Source: Candidatus Falkowbacteria bacterium CG23_combo_of_CG06-09_8_20_14_all_49_15
GTDB taxonomy: Bacteria > Patescibacteriota > Patescibacteriia > Patescibacteriales > UM-FILTER-48-10
NCBI GenBank assembly: GCA_002771615.1
Contig: PCSD01000075.1
Span: 1 to 22,741, forward strand
Reading direction: 5' to 3'
DNA length: 22,741 nucleotides
Shown piece by piece: positions 14,337-22,089 of this stretch. Within the stretch, counting starts at the first letter, position 1, and each line of letters begins with the position of its first letter. The notes below the pieces were generated by a model, which was not told the DNA's origin, did not search any database, and worked only from the letters and a program-made list of their open reading frames with translations. The position numbers were made by a program, and so were the translations under genes.

Positions 14337-15281
14337 ATGAAATCCCTGCGTATTGCTTTGCTGGCCGGCGGTGTTTCGGCGGAAAGGGAAGTGTCTCTTA
14401 AAACCGGAGCCATGATCCGCGCCGCTTTGTCCGGCCGGCATAAAATTTATTTTTACGACCCGAAAAAAGATTTGATAAAATTTATCCGGGCCGCGCAAAC
14501 CAAAAAATTTCAAATTGTTATCCCGGCCTTGCATGGTTTTTTCGGTGAAGACGGCCGTCTCCAAGGTCTGCTTGATTATTTACAAATCCCATATCTTTTT
14601 TCCGGGGTTTTGGCGAGCGCCGTGGCAATGGATAAGCAACAGACGAAAATTTTGGCCCGCCGTTGTGGCTTGCGCACCGCCGCCAGCCTGGTTATTAACC
14701 GCCATACATCTCAAGCCCGGGCGCAAGCGCGCCGTTTTCCTCGGCCTTTCGTGTGCAAACCCTTGACGGCCGGCTCTTCCAAGGGCGTGGCAGTTGTGCG
14801 AAAGCCAAGCGAGATTAGCGCCGCTCTTGACCGTGCCTGGGAGCAGGACGAACGGATAATGCTGGAAAAATATATCCCCGGACGCGAATTAACCGCGACG
14901 GTCATGACGATTGACGGCCAAGATTCGGCTTTGCCGATCGTGGAAATTATTCCCAAAATTTCTAAATGGTTTGACTATGAAGCCAAATATCAAGCCGCGG
15001 GGAGCGAGGAAATTTGTCCGGCAAAAATTCCGGCGTCCGTGGCCGCTAAAATTAAAAAACAAACAATAAAATTATTTTCCGTTTTAGGCCTTTGTGATCT
15101 GGCCAGAGCTGATTTCATCTGGCCCGGACAGGGAACTCCGTATTTTTTGGAAATCAATACCATTCCCGGCATGACAGCCACCAGTTTAGCGCCGCAGGCC
15201 GCGCGCGCCGCCGGTTATGTGTTTGTTGATTTTTTAGAGTGCCTGATAGAAAATTGTCTAAAACGTTTTGCCGCTCGCTAA
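14337..15281 (+). CDS. ddl: D-alanine--D-alanine ligase
   Basis: A 314-residue ATP-grasp enzyme making D-Ala-D-Ala for peptidoglycan. The diagnostic segments are in order: GGVSAEREVSL (11-21; Glu15), HGFFGEDG (66-73), KPLTAGSSKGV (141-151), the FDYEAKY omega-loop (212-218), ARADF (256-260) and EINTIPGMT (272-280). Tyr214 of the omega-loop is kept, so this is a D-Ala type, not a D-Ala-D-lactate type. The frame is open upstream into serS, but the family start is MKSLRIALLAGGVS, 19 nt after the serS stop. It is followed by an FtsQ-like gene; ddl-ftsQ adjacency is a classic piece of the division and cell wall cluster, here cut loose from murC, ftsA and ftsZ. Confidence 0.96.
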   Translation: MKSLRIALLAGGVSAEREVSLKTGAMIRAALSGRHKIYFYDPKKDLIKFIRAAQTKKFQIVIPALHGFFGEDGRLQGLLDYLQIPYLFSGVLASAVAMDKQQTKILARRCGLRTAASLVINRHTSQARAQARRFPRPFVCKPLTAGSSKGVAVVRKPSEISAALDRAWEQDERIMLEKYIPGRELTATVMTIDGQDSALPIVEIIPKISKWFDYEAKYQAAGSEEICPAKIPASVAAKIKKQTIKLFSVLGLCDLARADFIWPGQGTPYFLEINTIPGMTATSLAPQAARAAGYVFVDFLECLIENCLKRFAAR

Positions 15282-15313
15282 AAATCCACGGCGTCTGGCG
15301 CGTAATAAAAATT

Positions 15314-16219
15314 ATGCCGCAAAATTTTTCTTGGAAAACCGATTATCCGGGCCGGAAGAAAGAAAAATATATTAATCCCTTTTTTCCCAGGAAAAAAAAA
15401 TCTTTTTTGCCAATATTACACTGGCCGGAAAAAAATCGTGCAATCATAATATTTTTTATTATCATGGCTTTGCTTGCCTGGCCGGCCTATGTTCTCCTTT
15501 TTTCTTCTTTTTTCCGCATCCTTGATCTGGAAATAATAATTGCCGAGGAGCCGGAAAATCTGCCCCTGGAATTGCGGCTACCGACGGAAAAAATCCGGGA
15601 AGCGGCCAGGCTAAATCTTTCAGAGCGCCGCTTTTTGGGCTTATGGCGGAATGACAACATTTTTTTTTACAATAAAAAATCGGTTTTGGGGGTATTAATC
15701 CGAGATTTTCCCATCACTGATGTTAATTTTGAAAGAGTGAACCGCCATTTTTTACGTCTGATTGTTCAACCCAAAGAATACAGTTTTATTTGGCGTGAGG
15801 ATGGGCAGGATCACTATTTAAGTCCAGCCGGAGAGATTCTCGGTCCAGCTGACGGTCTTTGCGCTTCCTCCAGCCAGAATTTTTATTTGATTGAGAACCA
15901 AGGCCAACTTAAAATTATTGACGGTTACGCGCCGCAATCGGCCAGATTGGATCAGGCCGTCCAGATTGCCCGTTTTTTTTCCAAGCAAATTCCCGAAGTG
16001 AAACTGGAAAAGTTCATTTTTAACGACACTGATGGCACCTTGCGGGCCTTGGTCCAGTCCGGCCCGGAACTGATTTTTTCTCCGGAAGCCAAACTGCAAA
16101 GCGATTTAGCCGCTCAATTGTCCAAAACCTTGATTTTTATCAAAGAAAAGGCCATGGACAAATTCAGGCTGTATAAATATATCGATGCGCGCTGGGGCGA
16201 TCGGATTTACGGTGAATAA
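15314..16219 (+). CDS. ftsQ: FtsQ/DivIB-like cell division protein
   Basis: A 301-residue bitopic membrane protein: a basic cytoplasmic N-terminus (about 1-40, many Lys/Arg), one membrane span (about 43-67), and an extracytoplasmic part. The C-terminal YKYIDARWGDRIY matches the end of the FtsQ beta-domain (commonly YIDVRFGNRVY). The segment FPITDVNFERVNRHFLRLIV is POTRA/beta-domain-like. FtsQ scaffolds the divisome with FtsB and FtsL. Overall identity to well-known FtsQ is low, so the call rests on topology, the tail motif, and position directly after ddl. I start at the ATG at 15314, 32 nt past ddl; an earlier ATG at 15239 would overlap ddl and adds a non-family stretch. Confidence 0.8.
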   Translation: MPQNFSWKTDYPGRKKEKYINPFFPRKKKSFLPILHWPEKNRAIIIFFIIMALLAWPAYVLLFSSFFRILDLEIIIAEEPENLPLELRLPTEKIREAARLNLSERRFLGLWRNDNIFFYNKKSVLGVLIRDFPITDVNFERVNRHFLRLIVQPKEYSFIWREDGQDHYLSPAGEILGPADGLCASSSQNFYLIENQGQLKIIDGYAPQSARLDQAVQIARFFSKQIPEVKLEKFIFNDTDGTLRALVQSGPELIFSPEAKLQSDLAAQLSKTLIFIKEKAMDKFRLYKYIDARWGDRIYGE

Positions 16220-16252
16220 AATTTTCATGATAATTATTAAAATTAATTTAAT

Positions 16253-16402
16253 ATGGAAACCATTTTCAAATTTGTTTTTTTCCTGGCAATTTTAATCTTT
16301 ATGCTAACTTCCGTCGGACTTTTTCTCTTACTGGTTAAAATTCTTCTGCATTTTTATCCCGAAGTCGTATTCTTAGACATTCTTTTTCGGCCAGCCCTAT
16401 AA
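16253..16402 (+). CDS. Small single-span membrane protein (49 aa), unknown
   Basis: ATG to TAA encodes 49 residues. Residues about 5-33 are almost entirely hydrophobic (FKFVFFLAILIFMLTSVG then LFLLLVKILL), followed by HFYPEVVFLDILFRPAL. The start has the same AATATATG-like context as the annotated genes here (TTAATATATGG, T at -1) and lies 33 nt after the ftsQ stop on the same strand. I do not recognise it. Its place after an ftsQ-like gene suggests a division or envelope role, but that is only context. Confidence 0.5.
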   Translation: METIFKFVFFLAILIFMLTSVGLFLLLVKILLHFYPEVVFLDILFRPAL

Positions 16403-16544
16403 ACAAAGAGATTGCCTACTCATTAGGTTAATTAATCTACATTACACGAAGTATAGTTAATCGTACTAAAATGCTGGTATTTAGCGATGTGCCGTGTACG
16501 GTTTATAATAATATTTAAGTTAATCTGCTATCCCCTTTAACTCT
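16403..16544 (+). promoter_or_regulatory. Non-coding leader of the Xer gene with weak promoter
   Basis: TATAAT at 16504-16509 is a consensus -10, 35 nt before the ATG at 16545; the -35 seventeen bp upstream (TTAGCG, 16481-16486) is poor. AGTTAATC is repeated at 16455-16462 and 16518-16525. TAGGTTAATTAATCTA (16424-16439) is a palindrome with one mismatched pair. No coding potential and no T-run terminator for the upstream genes are evident. Confidence 0.4.
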
Positions 16545-17510
16545 ATGTCCAAGGCGCCATCTAAGGCCTTAATCGCTTATTTGCCGGATTTTCTGGATTA
16601 TACGGAAATTGTCAAAGGTTTGGCGGAAAATTCCTTGAAAAATTATCACCGTTTTTTACAGAAATTTATATTTTGGCTCAAGGAAAATAATCTGCAAAAA
16701 ATCCGACCTGACCAGTTGACCGCGGATTTGGTCTGGCAGTATCGGCTTTTTTTGTCCCGAAGCGCGAACAAGAAAACCCGGTCCGGCCTGAAAAAAAATA
16801 CCCAAAATCTTTATCTGATCGCTTTGCGCGCGTTGTTGGAATTTTTTGCCGAAAAGGATATCCAGTCATTGCCGCCCAGTAAAGTCAAATTAGCCAAAGA
16901 GAAAGGCGACAAAGAAATTAAATTCCTTAATCTCCAACAAATTGAAAGCCTTCTTTTGTCGCCTAATTTGAAAACACAAATCGGTCGGCGTGACCGGGCA
17001 ATTTTGGAAGCGCTTTTTTCAACGGGTCTGCGGGTGGAAGAACTGGTGAATTTAAATCGGGATCAGATCGGACCACTGCCCCGCTCGCGCGAACTGGAAG
17101 TGGCGGTAATCGGCAAGGGGCGGAAAATCCGGACGGTATATTTTTCCGAGCGATCGGTGGCTTGGTTAAAAAAATATCTTGATTCCCGTCACGACCTGGA
17201 CCAAGCCTTGTTCATCAATTATTGGCGGGCGGCCAAAAACGGCGATTCGCGCCGTCTGACCAAAAAAAGTATTGAAGACATAGTCAAAAAATATGTTCGA
17301 CAAGCCGGTTTGCCGGTTATGGCCACTCCTCACACTCTCCGCCATTCCTTTGCCACGGATTTGCTTATGCAAGGGGTGGATTTGCGCTTGGTGCAGGAGT
17401 TTCTTGGTCACCGTAATATCGCTACCACGCAAATCTATACGCATGTGACCAATAAACAATTAAAAGATGTCCATCACCGTCTTCATGGCGGGACAAAAAT
17501 AAAAAATTAG
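16545..17510 (+). CDS. xerC: XerC/XerD-type tyrosine recombinase
   Basis: A 321-residue tyrosine recombinase. The N-terminal SAM-like core-binding domain spans about residues 8-105; the catalytic domain follows. All active residues are visible: Arg163 (STGLRVEEL), Lys191 in the beta-hairpin GKGRKIR, His263-x2-Arg266 (TPHTLRHSFATDL), His289 (FLGHRNIATTQIY) and nucleophile Tyr298. Length and the FLGHxxIATTQIYTHVT ending match chromosome-dimer resolving Xer proteins rather than phage integrases. No phage or integron genes flank it. CPR genomes often have a single Xer, which would act on a dif site alone; XerC versus XerD cannot be settled. It reads toward a strong terminator facing the M23 gene. 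Confidence 0.93.
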   Translation: MSKAPSKALIAYLPDFLDYTEIVKGLAENSLKNYHRFLQKFIFWLKENNLQKIRPDQLTADLVWQYRLFLSRSANKKTRSGLKKNTQNLYLIALRALLEFFAEKDIQSLPPSKVKLAKEKGDKEIKFLNLQQIESLLLSPNLKTQIGRRDRAILEALFSTGLRVEELVNLNRDQIGPLPRSRELEVAVIGKGRKIRTVYFSERSVAWLKKYLDSRHDLDQALFINYWRAAKNGDSRRLTKKSIEDIVKKYVRQAGLPVMATPHTLRHSFATDLLMQGVDLRLVQEFLGHRNIATTQIYTHVTNKQLKDVHHRLHGGTKIKN

Positions 17511-17567
17511 TATTTTATTTTTCTTTTTCACTTTCCTCTATTTTACTGAATATCATATCAATTTGCC

Positions 17568-17613
17568 TAATATAAAACCCCCTTTTTAAGGGGGTTTTAT
17601 ATTAGATTTTTTT
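17568..17613 (+). terminator. Intrinsic terminator between xer and the M23 gene
   Basis: TAATATAAAACCCCC (17568-17582) and GGGGGTTTTATATTA (17590-17604) form a perfect 15-bp stem with a 7-nt loop, followed by seven T (17607-17613). It ends xer transcripts on the + strand. The same stem would form in the converging M23 transcript, but the minus-strand 3' side lacks a long T-run, so termination there may be weaker. Confidence 0.92.
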
Positions 17614-17619
17614 ACTTTA

Positions 17620-19077
17620 CTATGGCAAATAAGCCAGCGGATCAACCGGAATGCCATTCAGCCTGATCTCCAAATGAAGGTGCGGGCCGGTGGTCAGACT
17701 GCCGGCGCCTGGTGTGCCAGGCATACCGCCGCTCAAACCGATGACCTGGCCTTGGACGACATAATCGTCTTCTTTGACATCTAGGCGCGAGACATGGCCG
17801 TAAACAGATGATAAACCGTCGCCATGCACAAGCATGATATAACTGTAGCCTTTGGCGCCGCCATTTTTCGCCCGCGCCACATAACCGGAAGCGACCGCCC
17901 GGATTGGCGTGCTCTGATAAGCGCGCACATCAATGCCCGGATGCTCAAAAATAAAACGGAAGGGATAGCTGGGATCATGGAAATAGGCGGTAATGACATT
18001 TTTCGGTACCGGCCAGATAAAACCGGTATCATTGAAAGCCAGCTTCTCCCCTTCCAAGGCTGCCATTTTCGCGCGCATCAATTTTTCCAGGCTGGCAATT
18101 TCCGCAGCCGCTTCTTCTTGCTCCGCTTTCGCCGCCGCCAGTTTCGCCTGATATTCTTTTTCACTTAAGTTCAATTGTCCGATTAAAAGACTCTTATTAT
18201 CTTTTTCCGCTTCCATTTCCGCCCTTTTTTTCTCCAAATCCCTTTTCTGTTCGCCTAATTTCTGCTCTTGAACGGCTAATTTTTTATTCTCCGCTTCCAA
18301 TTCTTTCCGTCTTTGCTCAAGGCTGTCCAGACTATCTTTAATCTCCCTGTTCAAGTTTTCCAAATATTTGCTTTGATTAATGAATTCCGCTAATGAATTA
18401 TTCAATAAAATAATTTCCATGGTGCTGGCTTGATCCTGCCGGTTGATAATTTTTAAGACTGAAGCCAGTTTTTCAACTTCTTCTTGGATGCGGTTTTGAT
18501 GATTGAGGATCGCCAATCCCATGGCTTTCATTTCCAAATTAGTCCTTTCAATTTTCGTTTGAGCGGTTTCAATATCCAAAATGATTTTCGCTTCCCGGTT
18601 CTGGATAATGGCCAGCTGATTGGTCAGATTGGCCTTGCCTTGGTGGATGGTTTTTATTTCCCGGTCCAGCTTTTTCTGCTGTTCGTCAATATTTTTGGTT
18701 TTTAAGCGGTTGTTCTGCAATTGATTGCTGATTTTTTTTATTTCCTCGTTGATTTTTTCCTGGCTGTCATTAGACGGATCGGGAGGCCCGGTAACGGGCT
18801 CTGGTTCTTTTTCCTCATCATTCATTTTCGGGTTGGCGGCATCCTGAACTGCCGGAGTATCAGTTTGTTCAGAAATATTGTCTTCTGACGCGCCATCATC
18901 TTCCTCGGCTTTATCGGGCCGGTCATATATATCACTGCCTGTGCTTTTTTTAGTATTGAAAAAATTCGCTTCTTGTCCCCAAGCCAAACCGGGCAGGATG
19001 AGCTGGCACAAAAGAATGATAATAAAAAATTTGCTGTGAGCGGATTTTAAAGCCGATTGGATAAGATTATCTTTCAT
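17620..19077 (-). CDS. Secreted coiled-coil M23 (LytM) peptidase, EnvC-like
   Basis: A 485-residue protein. The N-terminal signal sequence has a basic start and core FFIIILLCQLILPGLAWG ending near A-W-G-Q (about residue 35). An acidic, Pro/Ser/Asp-rich linker runs to about 105, then long heptad-type coiled coil (about 108-350). The C-terminal LytM domain has complete zinc ligands: His379 and Asp383 in HPGID, and His468 in PHLHLE, with His466 and His428 (YGH) as partners. This architecture matches EnvC/PcsB-type proteins that regulate or perform peptidoglycan cutting at division; unlike E. coli EnvC, the ligands are intact, so this one may itself be an endopeptidase. It is a single-gene minus-strand unit with its own promoter. 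Confidence 0.93.
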   Translation of the reverse strand: MKDNLIQSALKSAHSKFFIIILLCQLILPGLAWGQEANFFNTKKSTGSDIYDRPDKAEEDDGASEDNISEQTDTPAVQDAANPKMNDEEKEPEPVTGPPDPSNDSQEKINEEIKKISNQLQNNRLKTKNIDEQQKKLDREIKTIHQGKANLTNQLAIIQNREAKIILDIETAQTKIERTNLEMKAMGLAILNHQNRIQEEVEKLASVLKIINRQDQASTMEIILLNNSLAEFINQSKYLENLNREIKDSLDSLEQRRKELEAENKKLAVQEQKLGEQKRDLEKKRAEMEAEKDNKSLLIGQLNLSEKEYQAKLAAAKAEQEEAAAEIASLEKLMRAKMAALEGEKLAFNDTGFIWPVPKNVITAYFHDPSYPFRFIFEHPGIDVRAYQSTPIRAVASGYVARAKNGGAKGYSYIMLVHGDGLSSVYGHVSRLDVKEDDYVVQGQVIGLSGGMPGTPGAGSLTTGPHLHLEIRLNGIPVDPLAYLP

Positions 19078-19151
19078 AAGAAATAAGCGCTTTTTATTAG
19101 AATTATTTCCTAAAAAATTTTATATTTTTCTTGTAATAAATCAGTTTATAT

Positions 19152-19180
19152 ATTATAGCATAAAAATTCGCATACAACAA
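19152..19180 (-). promoter_or_regulatory. Promoter of the M23 peptidase gene
   Basis: On the minus strand, TTGTTG (19180-19175) and TATAAT (19157-19152) have a 17-bp spacer. Transcription would begin near 19145 and give a leader of roughly 67 nt before the ATG at 19077. Confidence 0.75.
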
Positions 19181-19219
19181 AAAAACAAAACCTTATTAAT
19201 TAATAAAAGTTTTGTTTTT
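19179..19219 (-). terminator. Intrinsic terminator of the thpR-gltX operon
   Basis: AAAAACAAAAC (19181-19191) pairs exactly with GTTTTGTTTTT (19209-19219); the interior TTATTAATTAATAA (19193-19206) is itself a palindrome. On the minus strand the stem ends in a run of seven T (19185-19179). It begins 4 nt after the gltX stop. It can also fold on the + strand, but no + gene reads into it. Confidence 0.8.
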
Positions 19220-19222
19220 TAA

Positions 19223-20695
19223 TTACAATTTTTTTATGGCGTCGGCGACTCTTTTTAGGCTGAGATTCTTACCCAGGATCGCGGCGATTTGGTAGGGCCC
19301 GGGGCTGGCCTGTTGGGCAGTCAAAGAAACGCGCAAAGGCCAAAGGCACTCCCCCGTCCCTAATTTATCAGTTTTAAGTCCTTCGCTTACGACTTCTTCA
19401 AGTTTTTTTTCATTCCAATCGTCTTCATTGACGGCCGAAAGCCAATGAAAAATTTTTTGCAGGTTGGCTTTGATGCTCGCGGGCAAAAAATTTTTCCAGA
19501 TAAGCATTTTCGGGTCGTAAGAGAGTTCAGTCTGGAAAAAAAAATCTGTCCTCTCCCCAATTTCCGATAATTTTTTTAAACGGTCTTTTTCCAAAAGAAT
19601 AATTTTTTCCAAATAAATTTTGTCGGGCGCCTTAGCCGGCGCTTTTTCCGGGTGCTTATCCCAAAATTTTTGCCAGAAAGGCAGGCACAAGCCGACCAAC
19701 TCCGCCGCGGCTTTCCGGCGGATAAAGCTACCGTTCAAATAGTCCAGCTTGCTGTCTTCAAAAACGGCCGGACTAACGCCGATATCTTTCACCTGGAAGA
19801 CTTTTATTAATTCTGCCAAATCAAGAATTTCATTGTCCGTGCGCGGGTGCCAGCCCAGCAGGGCGCAAAAATTCAAAAGCGCTTCCGGCAGATAGCCATT
19901 ATTTTTAAAATCCTCCACCGACACATCTCCCTGGCGCTTGGAAAGTTTGCCTCCGCTTTTGTTTAAAATCAAAGGCAGATGAAGGAATTTTGGCGGTGTC
20001 CAGCCAAATGATTGGAAAAGCAAAATATGCCGGGGGAAACTGGGCAGCCATTCCTCTCCGCGCGCCACCTCGCTGATGCCCATCAAATGATCGTCCACCA
20101 CGACGGCAAAGTGGTAAGTGGGCATACCGTTGGATTTGATTAGGACGTGATCATCAAGTTCGGCCGCGGAAAAAATTATTTCCCCGCGCAATTCATCGCG
20201 CACTCTGATTTCTCCGGTCAAAGGCAATTTCTGCCGGATCACGAATCGTTCGCCGTTCGCCGCTCTTTGCGCCGCTTCCGCTTCCGGCAGATCGCGGCAA
20301 GCTCGGTCATAACGGGGCGGTTCACGGCGGGTCATCTGGCCGGACCGCAATTTATCCAATCTTTCCGGCGAACAAAAACAGCGGTAAGCTCCGCCCTTGG
20401 CCAAGAGTTCTTTGCTGTAGCGATCGTAAATTTCCCGCCTTTGGCTTTGGACATATGGTCCGTATTCCCCGCCCTGGACCGGGCCTTCGTCAAATTTCAA
20501 TCCGCACCAATCCAGAATGGAAATCATTTTTTCAGCCGCGTCCGCCACCAATCTTTTTTGATCGGTGTCTTCCAAACGTAAAATTACCCGGCCGTTCTGA
20601 CTTTTGGCGGACAAATAAGCGAATAAAGCCGTCCGCAGGCCGCCGATATGCAGATAACCGGTCGGGGACGGAGAAAAACGGGTGCGTTTAATCAT
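19223..20695 (-). CDS. gltX: Glutamyl-tRNA synthetase
   Basis: A 490-residue class I GluRS. The Rossmann core has FSPSPTGYLHIGGLRTALFA (7-26) with HIGG, and the KMSKS-type loop KLSKRQGD (250-257). A zinc module is retained: Cys106, Cys108, Tyr129 and Cys133 (CFC ... RYDRAC), as in E. coli GluRS. The C-terminal helical anticodon-binding domain is present. In organisms lacking GlnRS it also charges tRNA-Gln for later amidation; that cannot be judged here. I choose the ATG at 20695 (MIKRTRFSPSP); an in-frame TTG at 20710 would add five residues and overlap the upstream small ORF. It is the last gene of a compact minus-strand operon. Confidence 0.96.
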   Translation of the reverse strand: MIKRTRFSPSPTGYLHIGGLRTALFAYLSAKSQNGRVILRLEDTDQKRLVADAAEKMISILDWCGLKFDEGPVQGGEYGPYVQSQRREIYDRYSKELLAKGGAYRCFCSPERLDKLRSGQMTRREPPRYDRACRDLPEAEAAQRAANGERFVIRQKLPLTGEIRVRDELRGEIIFSAAELDDHVLIKSNGMPTYHFAVVVDDHLMGISEVARGEEWLPSFPRHILLFQSFGWTPPKFLHLPLILNKSGGKLSKRQGDVSVEDFKNNGYLPEALLNFCALLGWHPRTDNEILDLAELIKVFQVKDIGVSPAVFEDSKLDYLNGSFIRRKAAAELVGLCLPFWQKFWDKHPEKAPAKAPDKIYLEKIILLEKDRLKKLSEIGERTDFFFQTELSYDPKMLIWKNFLPASIKANLQKIFHWLSAVNEDDWNEKKLEEVVSEGLKTDKLGTGECLWPLRVSLTAQQASPGPYQIAAILGKNLSLKRVADAIKKL

Positions 20696-20702
20696 ATATT
20701 TT

Positions 20703-20879
20703 CTATCCAACCAACAACAAAATATTTAAAAATAAGGAAAGGGCCAGCGCCAGAACGGTCGCAATCAGCGCCTGGCGCAATTTTTTGGCGCTTTGGGCTT
20801 CTTGAATCCGCTCTTTTTTCAAGATTAAGCCGGTCAAATCGTTGATCAGATAAATATATTTTTTTATTTTCAAATCCAT
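20703..20879 (-). CDS. Small membrane protein (58 aa), unknown
   Basis: A 58-residue ORF between two confident genes on the same strand: it starts 4 nt after the glycosyltransferase-Nudix stop and ends 7 nt before the gltX ATG. The first ~36 residues are hydrophilic and basic (MDLKIKKYIYLINDL, KKERIQEAQSAKKLRQ), followed by a single C-terminal hydrophobic span (about 38-57: ALIATVLALALSLFLNILLL). This is a tail-anchored topology with the N-terminus probably inside. The start has T at -1 like its neighbours. Spacing, strand and topology make it a credible gene; I do not recognise a family. Confidence 0.7.
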   Translation of the reverse strand: MDLKIKKYIYLINDLTGLILKKERIQEAQSAKKLRQALIATVLALALSLFLNILLLVG

Positions 20880-20883
20880 ATAA

Positions 20884-22089
20884 TTAAATTATTTTTTGTT
20901 CAATTAAATTTTGAAATCGCGCGATGAATTTGGCCGCCCCCGGCTGACGCAGAGGATGCACCGCTTTTACCAAATCATCAGCCTTGACCCAGCGCCAATG
21001 TCGGTATTCCCAGTCATTCAAATGAATATCCTGGTCGCGGCCCAAAAATTCCGCCACAATCAAGCTTTGTTTCTGCCCGCGCCAACCATAGCGGCCGGGG
21101 ATAGTTTTAAAATCATAACGATGGATTTCCGGCCATTCCCGAATCAGGCGGAATCGCTTAGTATTCAATTCTTCCCGCAATTCCCTTAATCCGGCAATAC
21201 CGGCTTCCTGTCCATCTCGTCCGCCCTGGGGTATCTGCCAATGGCCGGCCTCGTCCACCCGTTCAAAAATCAATATATAATAATTACCATACTCCTTTTT
21301 AAAAAGCAAACAAGCGACATTGGGGCGGTGGAAAAAAGGCTGGACGAAACGCCAGCGTAAAAAACGGTAGAAAAAAACGGCGGTCGCGTTAAAAATCCGT
21401 TTAATCCGGCGCGGCTGGCAAATAAGCCGCCATAACCACTCCAAGCCCAATTTGCGCATCAAGACGGGTGCGCGCCGGACGCGGCCGGATAAAAAATCCA
21501 CGGCGCCGCCGATGCCGATAGCCAAACGGACAAAAGCAAGCGGACATAAATAATGCTGGATGAATTTTTCCTGCCAAGGCGCGCCCAAAGACACAAAAAC
21601 TAAAAGTGGCCGGAAAGCCACAAAATCTGCGTCAGACCAATCCAGTCCGCGTTCCGCCCCACAAATCCGGAAATCCAGGCCGGGAAAGCGGGCGCGCAAA
21701 GCCGAGGAAAGCTCTTGCGTTGAAGTATGGCTCTTTGACCAATGGATGAAGCCGACCGGACATTTTTCTTTTTTTGCCCAGTCCAGGAGGTCAAACATCA
21801 AGTCCGCGCCCGGATAGCGATGTAATTTCCGACCAAGAAAAAAAGCGGCCAGGACCAAGCCAAAACCGTCAGGGACGTTTAAATCAGACGTATTCAGTAA
21901 ATGAAAAAATTCTTCATCTTTCTTGGCGGACAGGACGAATTCCGGATTGACGGTAGTCAGGTAGTGAAATCCATCTTTTTCCAACCAGCTTTTAGCTTGC
22001 GATAACACGGCCGGTTTGCTTAAACTGTCAATTTTTATCCGTAATATTTCAACTGGTGTCTGTCCGGATGGATAATATTTATAAGACAT
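20884..22089 (-). CDS. WecG/TagA glycosyltransferase fused to a Nudix hydrolase
   Basis: A 401-residue two-domain protein. Residues about 40-235 are a GT26 (WecG/TagA/CpsF) enzyme: TTVNPEFVLSA (45-55), the catalytic-Asp block NVPDGFGLVLA (71-81), YPGADL, FVSLGAPWQEKFI (165-177), RRAP (205-208) and the C-terminal LGLEWLWRLICQPRRIKRI, which tethers such enzymes to the membrane. GT26 enzymes add a sugar to lipid-linked glycan precursors. After a basic/aromatic linker (237-255), residues about 256-398 form a Nudix domain with HWQIPQGGRDG and REL-REEL (302-308), closest in flavour to RppH/Ap4A hydrolases. The Nudix box is one residue short between the GX5E and REUXEE halves, but the catalytic REUXEE is intact. 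I start at ATG 22089, which overlaps the thpR stop by 11 nt; a longer frame upstream is not family-like. Confidence 0.88.
   Translation of the reverse strand: MSYKYYPSGQTPVEILRIKIDSLSKPAVLSQAKSWLEKDGFHYLTTVNPEFVLSAKKDEEFFHLLNTSDLNVPDGFGLVLAAFFLGRKLHRYPGADLMFDLLDWAKKEKCPVGFIHWSKSHTSTQELSSALRARFPGLDFRICGAERGLDWSDADFVAFRPLLVFVSLGAPWQEKFIQHYLCPLAFVRLAIGIGGAVDFLSGRVRRAPVLMRKLGLEWLWRLICQPRRIKRIFNATAVFFYRFLRWRFVQPFFHRPNVACLLFKKEYGNYYILIFERVDEAGHWQIPQGGRDGQEAGIAGLRELREELNTKRFRLIREWPEIHRYDFKTIPGRYGWRGQKQSLIVAEFLGRDQDIHLNDWEYRHWRWVKADDLVKAVHPLRQPGAAKFIARFQNLIEQKII

Noticed and set aside
16430..16462. dif-like site next to the Xer recombinase
   Set aside because: TTAATCTACATT and the reverse complement of AAGTATAGTTAA match at only about half of 12 positions, and the consensus dif core is absent.
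16545..17510. Xer gene as a phage or genomic-island integrase
   Set aside because: Length, motifs and neighbours fit a housekeeping Xer; no attachment-site duplication, tRNA gene or phage genes are near it.
20147..20581. 144-codon + strand frame within gltX
   Set aside because: Antisense to well conserved GluRS; no motif, and the minus-strand gene explains the sequence fully.
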